Assembly (NCBI GenBank): GCA_023428785.1
Contig: JAEYWU010000140.1
Coordinates: forward strand, 1-19,974
Source of the DNA: Pseudomonadota bacterium
Lineage (GTDB): Bacteria > Pseudomonadota > Alphaproteobacteria > Caulobacterales > Caulobacteraceae
Direction of reading: 5' to 3'
DNA: 19,974 nt
Part shown: positions 6,413 to 12,274 of the stretch, in pieces
Layout of the letters: every line of letters starts with the position of its first letter
Position numbering within the stretch: position 1 is the stretch's first letter
The notes under the pieces: generated by a model
Told to the model about the DNA's origin: nothing
What the model saw: the letters and a program-made list of their open reading frames with translations, nothing else
The model's database searches: none
Program-made: the position numbers and the translations under genes

Positions 6413-6835
6413 ATGAAGATCGCCGCCCTCTCTGCCGCCCTCGCCCTGATCGCCGCCCCCGCCTTCGCGCAGGACGCCGCGGACATCACCTTCACCTTCG
6501 ACGTCGGCGAGCCGACGGGCCGCATCATGGTGGCCCTCTATGACAGCGAGGCCGCCTATGGCGGATCCGGCGGGCCGGCGCGCGTCGCCCAGCTGGATGT
6601 GTCGGGCCCGACCGCCATCGCCCACTTCGCCGGACTGCCCGCCGGGGACTACGCCATGAAGGCCTTCCACGACGTTGATGGCGACGGCGAGATGGACACC
6701 AACCCCTTCGGCATGCCGACCGAGCCCTTCGCCTTCTCCAACAATGCAGTCGGCAACATGGGCCCGGCCCGCTGGGATCGCGCGCGCTTCACCGCCACGG
6801 GCTCCGTCGCCCAGACCATCAACCTGGCCCACTGA
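6413..6835 (+). CDS. Secreted DUF2141 family protein
   Basis: Protein of 140 residues with a clear Sec signal peptide (MKIAALSAALALIAAPAFA, cleavage after A19), so it is periplasmic or outer-surface. The mature part matches the DUF2141 pattern: GRIMVALYDSEAAY (36-49), LPAGDYAMKAFHD (75-87), and the signature DVDGDGEMDTNPFGMPTEPFAFSNN (87-111). The DxDxDGxxD run (D87, D89, D91, D95) resembles a calcium-binding loop. The function of the family is not established. The ATG at 6413 has GGAG 9 nt upstream within an inverted repeat that could mask it. It is followed after 11 nt by the carotenoid-oxygenase gene, so the two are almost certainly co-transcribed and both products are exported. Confidence 0.88.
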   Translation: MKIAALSAALALIAAPAFAQDAADITFTFDVGEPTGRIMVALYDSEAAYGGSGGPARVAQLDVSGPTAIAHFAGLPAGDYAMKAFHDVDGDGEMDTNPFGMPTEPFAFSNNAVGNMGPARWDRARFTATGSVAQTINLAH

Positions 6836-6846
6836 GGACGCCGATC

Positions 6847-8304
6847 ATGATCCCGTCGCGCCGCGCCTTTCTGCTCGGAGCCGCCGCCCTCTCGGCCACG
6901 GTCGTCACGCCTGACGTCGTGCGGGCCGCCCAGGCCGCATCCCAGCCGCGCTGGAGCCTCGCCACCGCCGACATCGAGGCGGACATCGCGCCCCGCGCCA
7001 TGAACCTGATCCACGGCCGCGCACCAGCCGGCCTGGACGGCGCCCTGTTCCGCAACGGCCCGGCCAAGTTCCGTCGCCCGGGCGGCAGCGCCGAGCACTG
7101 GTTCGACGGCGATGGCCTGGTGCGCCGCTTCGCCGTCCGGGACGGCCAGGTCGAGCTGTCTGCCCGCTTCGTCGACACCCGCAAGCGCCGCCAGGAAGAG
7201 CGTCTCGGCGCCATGGTCATGCCCGGCTTCGGCACCCCGCCGGATCCGCGCGCCGAGATCGGCTCGCCCGACGACGCCAATGCGGCCAACACCTCGGTCC
7301 TGATGGCGGGCGACCGGCTCTGGGCGCTGTGGGAGGGCGGCTCGCCGGTGGCGATGGACCCGGCCAGCCTTGAGACTGATGACTATGTCACCCTGCGTCC
7401 GGACCTGCGCGCCATGCCGTTCCTGGCCCACCCGCGCGTCGAGCCGGATGGCCGGATCTGGAACCTGGGCATGGCCGGCGGCCGGGCCATCGTCTGGCGG
7501 CTGGCCGCTGACGGAGCCCTGGAGGATGCGACGGTGATCGACCTGCCGCGCGCCAGTTATGTCCACGACTTCACCGCCACGGCCCGCCATCTGGTGATCG
7601 TGCTCCAGCCCTGGATCCAGGAACGCCAGACCATGCCGTTCGCCGATGGCTTCGCCTGGCGGCCGGAGCGGGGGACCCAGGTGCTGGTCGTCGACAAGGC
7701 CGACCTGTCGCGGCGGCGCGTGCACGAGATCGAGACCTTCGGCTTCTTCCACCTGGGGGACGCCTGGGAGGACGGCGAGACGATCCGCTTCGATGTCGCC
7801 GCCCATCCGGACATGACCTTCGCCGCGCGCGGAGCGTCGGAGGTGGTCAGCGGCGTGCCCCTGACCGGCGAACCGGCCCGGCTGGCCCTGGTGACCCTGA
7901 CGTCGGACGGCGGCGGACGGGTGGAGCGGCTGCCGGTCATCGCGGAGTTTCCGCGCGCCGATCCTCGTCGGGCGGGCCTCGCCCGCGACCTTACCATCCA
8001 CACCAGCGGGGATACGCCCGAGACGCCCTTCGCCCGCGCCATTGCGGTAACCGACTGGTCGAGCGGCGTGACGCGAAGCTTCGACTTCGGCCCGGATCAT
8101 GTCGTCGACGAGATGGTCTTCGTGGCCAAACCCGGGTCAAGCTCCGAACGCGACGGCTGGCTGGTGGGGCCCAGCCTGAACCTGGCCGAGGCGGCCAGCG
8201 AACTGCATGTTCTGGACATCGCCCGCATCGAGGACGGGCCGGTCGCGAGCTGGCGGACGGACGTGGCCCTGCCGGCGGCGTTCCACGGCATCTGGAGCGC
8301 CTAG
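6847..8304 (+). CDS. Carotenoid oxygenase family protein, Tat-exported
   Basis: Member of the RPE65/carotenoid-cleavage dioxygenase family: non-heme Fe(II) enzymes that split alkene bonds in carotenoids, apocarotenoids or stilbenes such as lignostilbene. The 485-residue protein keeps the four iron-binding histidines: H195 in LAHPRVEPDG, H240 in SYVHDFTAT, H302 in GFFHLGDAWE and H480 in AFHGIW at the C-terminus. The N-terminal FRNGPAKF (68-75) and HWFDGDGLV (84-92) are also family motifs. The start MIPSRRAFLLGAAALSATVV is a twin-arginine signal (R5, R6 plus hydrophobic stretch), indicating export of a folded, metal-loaded enzyme. AGGA overlaps the DUF2141 stop region 8 nt before the ATG. The TAG stop shares CTAG with the stop of the convergent LytTR gene. 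The substrate cannot be read from the sequence. Confidence 0.92.
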   Translation: MIPSRRAFLLGAAALSATVVTPDVVRAAQAASQPRWSLATADIEADIAPRAMNLIHGRAPAGLDGALFRNGPAKFRRPGGSAEHWFDGDGLVRRFAVRDGQVELSARFVDTRKRRQEERLGAMVMPGFGTPPDPRAEIGSPDDANAANTSVLMAGDRLWALWEGGSPVAMDPASLETDDYVTLRPDLRAMPFLAHPRVEPDGRIWNLGMAGGRAIVWRLAADGALEDATVIDLPRASYVHDFTATARHLVIVLQPWIQERQTMPFADGFAWRPERGTQVLVVDKADLSRRRVHEIETFGFFHLGDAWEDGETIRFDVAAHPDMTFAARGASEVVSGVPLTGEPARLALVTLTSDGGGRVERLPVIAEFPRADPRRAGLARDLTIHTSGDTPETPFARAIAVTDWSSGVTRSFDFGPDHVVDEMVFVAKPGSSSERDGWLVGPSLNLAEAASELHVLDIARIEDGPVASWRTDVALPAAFHGIWSA

Positions 8305-9050
8305 TACCAGCCGGACTTCCTGAGGGCGGGGGCGTAGCGGCGGCTGACCGGCGCCTCGATCCCGCCCTTGAGGGTCAGGGTCGCGCGTCCGTCGCCCCGG
8401 CGGGCGCCGACCACGGCGTCCTTGGCCACCCACCAACTGCGGTGTACCTGGGCGCCCTCCAGCCCTTCCAGTTCGGACACGGCGTCGGACAGGCGCATCA
8501 GGATCAGGTCGGAGCCCCGGTCGGTATGGACACGCAGGTAGTGGTCCTCGGATTCCACCGCATGGATGGTCGAGCCCCTGAGCTTGGGCGGCAACCGGTC
8601 GAGGAACCGGGGTGGCGCGGCGTCGGGGGCCTGGGCATGGGTCTCGGGTGGCCGATCCAGCAGGTGGCCGATGATCGTCATCACAGCGCAGATCAGATAG
8701 ACCGGCCCCAGGAAGTAGGGGATGTCCGCGACGGTCCAGGGCCGCCCCGACAGCAGGTTGGTCACGGTCCAGACCATCAGGGTGACGGGCACGGCGATGG
8801 TCACGCTCATCAGGACGCCGCGCAGGTAGGGCCGGTCGTCCAGGGCGGTCGAGCGGGCGTAGGCATTGGCGATCAGGCCGCCGATGACCGAGCCCGCCAG
8901 CATCAGGCTTTCCCAGTAGATCAGTCTCTGGATGAAGGGCTCGGGGCCCGAGCCGAAGGCGCCGGAGAAGGCCAGGAACAGTCCGACCGCCGCCGCCGCG
9001 CCTAGGCCCTTGGCCCAGGACACCACCTTTTCACGCAGGGTGAGGTTCAT
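8301..9050 (-). CDS. LytTR-domain transcriptional regulator with membrane-anchored N-terminus
   Basis: Protein of 249 residues read from the ATG at 9050 on the minus strand. Residues 1-131 hold about four hydrophobic segments (roughly 13-31, 43-63, 78-100, 110-131), and residues about 150-245 form a LytTR DNA-binding domain with IHAVESEDHYLRVHTDRGSD (162-181), LMRLSDAV and VHRSWWVAKDAV (202-213). No receiver domain is present, so this is a one-component membrane-bound LytTR regulator rather than a response regulator. A longer in-frame reading to 9395 exists but would overlap the TetR gene across most of its length and is not protein-like. The start overlaps the TetR stop (ATGA, 9047-9050), implying coupled translation. 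The stop meets the convergent oxygenase gene in a shared CTAG. Confidence 0.88.
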   Translation of the reverse strand: MNLTLREKVVSWAKGLGAAAAVGLFLAFSGAFGSGPEPFIQRLIYWESLMLAGSVIGGLIANAYARSTALDDRPYLRGVLMSVTIAVPVTLMVWTVTNLLSGRPWTVADIPYFLGPVYLICAVMTIIGHLLDRPPETHAQAPDAAPPRFLDRLPPKLRGSTIHAVESEDHYLRVHTDRGSDLILMRLSDAVSELEGLEGAQVHRSWWVAKDAVVGARRGDGRATLTLKGGIEAPVSRRYAPALRKSGWY

Positions 9051-9748
9051 GATTTGTCGGGCGCACAGCAGGCGCGAAAGCCCGCGGCGGCGAAGCGGAC
9101 CATGTAGGTTCCAGCCGTATCCAGGTCTCCCGACCGGGCCAGTCCGCCAGACAGGCGATCCAGACGACCGGTCTCGCCCAGCGTCAGGGTCAGGGCGCCG
9201 GACAGCATGTGGTAGGCCCAGTAGAGATCGACTTCGCGGGCGTCCGGCAGGACCTGTTTGATCAGCTCGATCAGCCTGCGGATGGCCGGGTCGAAATAGC
9301 GGGCCATGGTCTCGCCGCCGAAGGCGGGGTTGGCGTTGGTCTGGGCCACCAGCGCCGAATAGTGCTTCCAGCCCGGCCCGCCCTTGAGCGACCATTCGAA
9401 CGGCGGCCTCAGGAAGGCTTCCAGCAGACCCTCCAGGGTCATGGCCTGGCCGGCCTCGCGGGCGTAACGGTTGATGGCGTCGACGCGCTCATTGTTCCAG
9501 ACCTCGGCCCGCCGGAGGAACACCGCGTCGAACAGGTCGCGCTTGGCGCCGAAATAGTAGTGGACCAGGGCCGTATCGACGCCGGCCTCGCGTGAGACCT
9601 CGCGGATCGTGACCCCGTAGAAGCCGTGCTTGGAAAACAGGTCTTCGGCGGCGTCGAGGATCGAGTCGCGCGTGTCGCCATTGGCGCGCGTCTTGGGCGG
9701 GCGACCGCGTCGCGCCGGTTTCGCGGGAGGGGCGGTTTCGTCTGCCAT
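9047..9748 (-). CDS. TetR/AcrR-family transcriptional regulator
   Basis: Ligand-responsive repressor of 233 residues. A basic arm with an AT-hook-like RRGRPPK (13-19) precedes the TetR DNA-binding domain (about 26-75): RDSILDAAEDLFSKHGFYGV (27-46), then the helix-turn-helix TIREVSREAGVDTALVHYYFGAKRDLF (47-73). The C-terminal ligand-binding and dimerisation part (about 90-225) is hydrophobic-helical with no motif that names a ligand. The ATG at 9748 lies only 8 nt beyond a good -10 box, so the mRNA may be leaderless. The gene is divergent from a TonB receptor across a 187-nt region rich in dyads, the classic setting for TetR control of both itself and its neighbour. It is translationally coupled to the LytTR gene. 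Confidence 0.92.
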   Translation of the reverse strand: MADETAPPAKPARRGRPPKTRANGDTRDSILDAAEDLFSKHGFYGVTIREVSREAGVDTALVHYYFGAKRDLFDAVFLRRAEVWNNERVDAINRYAREAGQAMTLEGLLEAFLRPPFEWSLKGGPGWKHYSALVAQTNANPAFGGETMARYFDPAIRRLIELIKQVLPDAREVDLYWAYHMLSGALTLTLGETGRLDRLSGGLARSGDLDTAGTYMVRFAAAGFRACCAPDKS

Positions 9749-9756
9749 GCCGGGTC

Positions 9757-9784
9757 AACCTAGCCGCGCCGCCGGTCCTGTCCA
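9757..9784 (-). promoter_or_regulatory. Promoter of TetR-LytTR unit
   Basis: On the minus strand TGGACAG (9784-9778), a 13-nt spacer and GCTAGGTT (9764-9757) match TTGACGS-N10-14-GCTANAWC, with the -10 at 6 of 8. The expected start site is around 9750, at or within two bases of the TetR ATG at 9748. Confidence 0.45.
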
Positions 9785-9793
9785 GTCGGGGCA

Positions 9794-9877
9794 TTTCGGC
9801 AACAGGCCGGACCTGACGCAAGGGCAGCTGAACGCGGGTGTTTGACAGGTTCCTGAATTGCGGTCAGGTTGCCGAAA
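9794..9877. repeat. Long-range inverted repeats in TetR/TonB intergenic region
   Basis: TTTCGGCAAC (9794-9803) is repeated inverted as GTTGCCGAAA (9868-9877), and inside it ACCTGAC (9811-9817) as GTCAGGT (9863-9869). CAGGTT also occurs as a direct repeat 19 nt apart (9846, 9865). These nested matches may be spaced operator half-sites for a regulator that loops DNA or binds as tandem dimers; candidates are the TetR or LytTR products encoded alongside. Confidence 0.35.
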
Positions 9878-9896
9878 AATCATCGAACGCTGAATA
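9869..9896 (+). promoter_or_regulatory. Candidate promoter of TonB receptor gene
   Basis: TTGCCGA (9869-9875), a 13-nt spacer and GCTGAATA (9889-9896) fit the Caulobacter pattern moderately (5 of 7, 6 of 8). The start site would be near 9903, giving a leader of about 33 nt with GGGGAG (9924-9929) before the ATG at 9936. A perfect TTGACA at 9842-9847 is an alternative -35 but lacks a matching -10. Confidence 0.35.
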
Positions 9897-9908
9897 AAAA
9901 GATTCAGC
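9889..9908. promoter_or_regulatory. 20-bp inverted repeat over the TonB gene -10 region
   Basis: GCTGAAT (9889-9895) and ATTCAGC (9902-9908) form a perfect 7-bp dyad with a 6-nt AAAAAG centre, covering the candidate -10 and start site. Size and location suit a TetR-type repressor operator. It contains a GATTC (GANTC) CcrM methylation site. Confidence 0.4.
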
Positions 9909-9935
9909 CTTGGAAACGCTGTCGGGGAGACACAC

Positions 9936-12143
9936 ATGAACAACCTTGCTCGCGCCGCCCTCATGGCCGGCGTTGCCTGGAGCGCCATGAGCGCTTCCGC
10001 CTTCGCCCAGGAAGCGGCCTACGCTCAGGACGAAGCGACCCAGGTCGACGAAGTCATCGTCACCGCCCGCCGTCGCGAGGAAACCCTCCAGGACGTGCCG
10101 GTCGCCGTCACCGCCCTCGGTGAAGAGCGTCTGGAACAGACCGGCGCCACGGACATCACGGCCCTGCAGCAGCAGACGCCGAACGCGACCGTTCAGGTCG
10201 CCCGGGGGTCGAACTCGACCCTGATCAGCTTCATCCGCGGCGTCGGCCAGCAGGACCCGCTGTGGGGCTTCGAGCCGGGCGTGGGCCTCTATATCGACGA
10301 CGTCTATGTCGCGCGTCCGCAGGGCGCCGTGCTCGACATCTTCGACATCAACCGCATTGAGGTGCTGCGCGGCCCGCAAGGCACCCTGTATGGCCGCAAT
10401 ACCATCGGCGGCGCGATCAAGTACGTGACCAACCGTCTGGGCAATACGCCCGACTTTGAAGCTGCGGTGACGCTGGGTTCCTACCGTCAGGCGGACGTCG
10501 TCGTCTCTGGCGACGCTCCGATCACCGACACCCTCTCGGTCGGCGGCGCCTTCGCCCGCTATACCCGCGACGGTTTCGGAACCAACACCACCACCGGTGA
10601 AGACCAGTACAACCGCGACGTCACCGCCTGGCGCCTGTCGACGGAATGGACCCCGAACCCGGACCTGTTCTTCCGCCTCGCCTATGACCGCGTAGAAGAC
10701 GACTCCAATCCGCGTCACGGCCACCGCGAGGTCAACTCGACTGTCGGCGGCTACACGCCTCCGGCCGATGTCTATGACACTCAGGCGGGCCTGACCGGCG
10801 AGCAGCGCGTCGTCACCGAAGGCTTCTCGCTGACCGGCGAGTGGTATGTGAACGACTGGCTGACCCTGCGTTCGATCACGGCTTCGCGCCGCGGTGACAC
10901 GGCCACGGTCATCGACTTCGACCAGACCCCGGTTCCGTATCTGGACGTTCCTGCCATCTATTCGGACAACCAGTTCACCCAGGAGTTCCAGGCCCTGTTC
11001 GAGGGTGATCGCTGGTCGGGTGTCGCGGGCATCTACTACCTCGACTCGACCGCCTCGGGCGCATTCGACACGATCGCCGGAAACCTCGGCCTGGCCATCG
11101 CCGCCGCCGGTTCGGTGGACACGACGTCCTGGTCGATCTTCGGTGACTTTTCCTACGACGTGACCGACCGCCTCGAAGTCTCGGTCGGGGGCCGCTGGAC
11201 CCAGGACGACAAGACGGGCGACGTCTATCGCGCCTTCTTCCTCGGCCCGGTCCGCACCCCCTACACCGGCGGCGCCCCGGCCTCGCCGCTGCTGGTGCGC
11301 ACCGACTACAACGCCTCGGAAACCTTCGAGCGCTTCACGCCCCGGGTTTCGGTCTCGTACGACTTCAACGACGACCTGACCGGCTACGCCTCCTATTCGC
11401 AGGGCTTCAAGTCGGGCGGCTGGGACATGCGCGGTGACGCCGCCCTGACCCCGCAGACGGTCGATGGCTACGATCCGGAAATCGTCGACACCTTCGAGAT
11501 CGGCCTGAAGGGCGGCATCCCGGGTCGCTTCCGCTTCTCGTCGGCCATCTTCTACTCGGCCTACGAAGACCAGCAGATCACCTCGCAGGTCGTCGCCACG
11601 CCGCCGGCCACCGGCATCGCCTCGATCGTCGACAACGTCGGCTCCTCGACCATCTACGGCGCCGAGCTGGAAGCCACCGCCTTCCTGACCGACAACCTGA
11701 CGGCCTTCTTCTCCTACGGCTACCTGCACGCCGAGTTCGACGAGTTCATCACCTATGTGACGGGCTCGCCGGTCGATATCTCGAACACCCGCGTGTTCCA
11801 GAACTCGCCGGAGCATTCGGTCTTCGTCGGCGCCACCTGGACCCAGCCGCTGTTCGAAGGCGAACTGGCCGTGACTCCGTCGGCCTCGTACCGGTCGGAC
11901 TTCCACCTGTTCGAAGCCGCTGACCCGATCCTCGACCAGGAAGGCTACTGGCTGTTCGACCTGGCTGCGATCTGGAACTCGCCCAACGGCCACTGGTCGG
12001 TCGGCGTGAACGGCCGCAACCTGACGGACGAGCGTTATCGCGTGGGTGGCTACAGCTTCCCGGGCGCGACCTTCAACAACTCGATCAGCGCCTTCTACGG
12101 TCCGCCGCGCACCGTCTCGGTGACCCTGACGGCCCGCTACTGA
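9936..12143 (+). CDS. TonB-dependent outer-membrane receptor
   Basis: Outer-membrane active transporter of 735 residues energised by TonB-ExbBD. The Sec signal peptide ends at AFA (22-24). A TonB box DEVIVTA lies at 38-44, followed by the plug domain (about 50-165) with the conserved ERLEQTGATDITALQ, SFIRGVGQQD and IEVLRGPQGTLYGRNTIGGA (141-160) blocks. The rest (about 175-735) is a 22-strand-type beta-barrel with alternating aromatic strands, and the last residues VTLTARY end in the aromatic residue used for barrel assembly. The layout is that of the large Caulobacterales/Sphingomonadales receptor groups, whose substrates range from siderophores to plant compounds; none can be assigned here. 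It is divergent from a TetR gene with dyads between, suggesting substrate-induced expression. A strong terminator follows. Confidence 0.95.
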   Translation: MNNLARAALMAGVAWSAMSASAFAQEAAYAQDEATQVDEVIVTARRREETLQDVPVAVTALGEERLEQTGATDITALQQQTPNATVQVARGSNSTLISFIRGVGQQDPLWGFEPGVGLYIDDVYVARPQGAVLDIFDINRIEVLRGPQGTLYGRNTIGGAIKYVTNRLGNTPDFEAAVTLGSYRQADVVVSGDAPITDTLSVGGAFARYTRDGFGTNTTTGEDQYNRDVTAWRLSTEWTPNPDLFFRLAYDRVEDDSNPRHGHREVNSTVGGYTPPADVYDTQAGLTGEQRVVTEGFSLTGEWYVNDWLTLRSITASRRGDTATVIDFDQTPVPYLDVPAIYSDNQFTQEFQALFEGDRWSGVAGIYYLDSTASGAFDTIAGNLGLAIAAAGSVDTTSWSIFGDFSYDVTDRLEVSVGGRWTQDDKTGDVYRAFFLGPVRTPYTGGAPASPLLVRTDYNASETFERFTPRVSVSYDFNDDLTGYASYSQGFKSGGWDMRGDAALTPQTVDGYDPEIVDTFEIGLKGGIPGRFRFSSAIFYSAYEDQQITSQVVATPPATGIASIVDNVGSSTIYGAELEATAFLTDNLTAFFSYGYLHAEFDEFITYVTGSPVDISNTRVFQNSPEHSVFVGATWTQPLFEGELAVTPSASYRSDFHLFEAADPILDQEGYWLFDLAAIWNSPNGHWSVGVNGRNLTDERYRVGGYSFPGATFNNSISAFYGPPRTVSVTLTARY

Positions 12144-12167
12144 TCGCAGCGCATTCCTGAGCCTATC

Positions 12168-12203
12168 GCCCCGGCCGTCGGACAACGGCCGGGGCTTTCT
12201 TTT
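12168..12203 (+). terminator. Rho-independent terminator of TonB receptor gene
   Basis: GCCCCGGCCGT (12168-12178) and ACGGCCGGGGC (12185-12195) form a perfect 11-bp stem with a 6-nt loop, followed by TTTCTTTT. It begins 24 nt after the stop codon. Confidence 0.9.
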
Positions 12204-12222
12204 GCCGCCGCCCATTTTTGCG

Positions 12223-12250
12223 TTGCGCCGCGCGCACGCGGTCCTAGGGT
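12223..12250 (+). promoter_or_regulatory. Possible promoter of MFS gene
   Basis: TTGCGCC (12223-12229), a 13-nt spacer and CCTAGGGT (12243-12250) have the right geometry; the -10 match is weak. The start site would be near 12257, leaving a leader of about 18 nt that contains GGGGA before the ATG at 12275. Confidence 0.3.
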
Positions 12251-12274
12251 CGGCTTCAGTTTCGGGGAATCCAG

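Noticed and set aside
6649..8100. 483-codon open frame on the minus strand opposite the oxygenase gene
   Set aside because: Low-complexity Arg/Gly/Ala translation with no motif; the plus-strand gene has all family residues.
9051..9395. N-terminal extension of the LytTR gene to an upstream ATG at 9395
   Set aside because: The extra 115 residues lie out of frame inside the TetR gene, are not protein-like, and the ATG at 9050 forms a standard ATGA overlap.
9864..12215. 783-codon open frame on the minus strand opposite the TonB receptor gene
   Set aside because: Same codon-bias artefact: Arg/Gly/Val-rich, no domain, and it would run through the receptor promoter and terminator.
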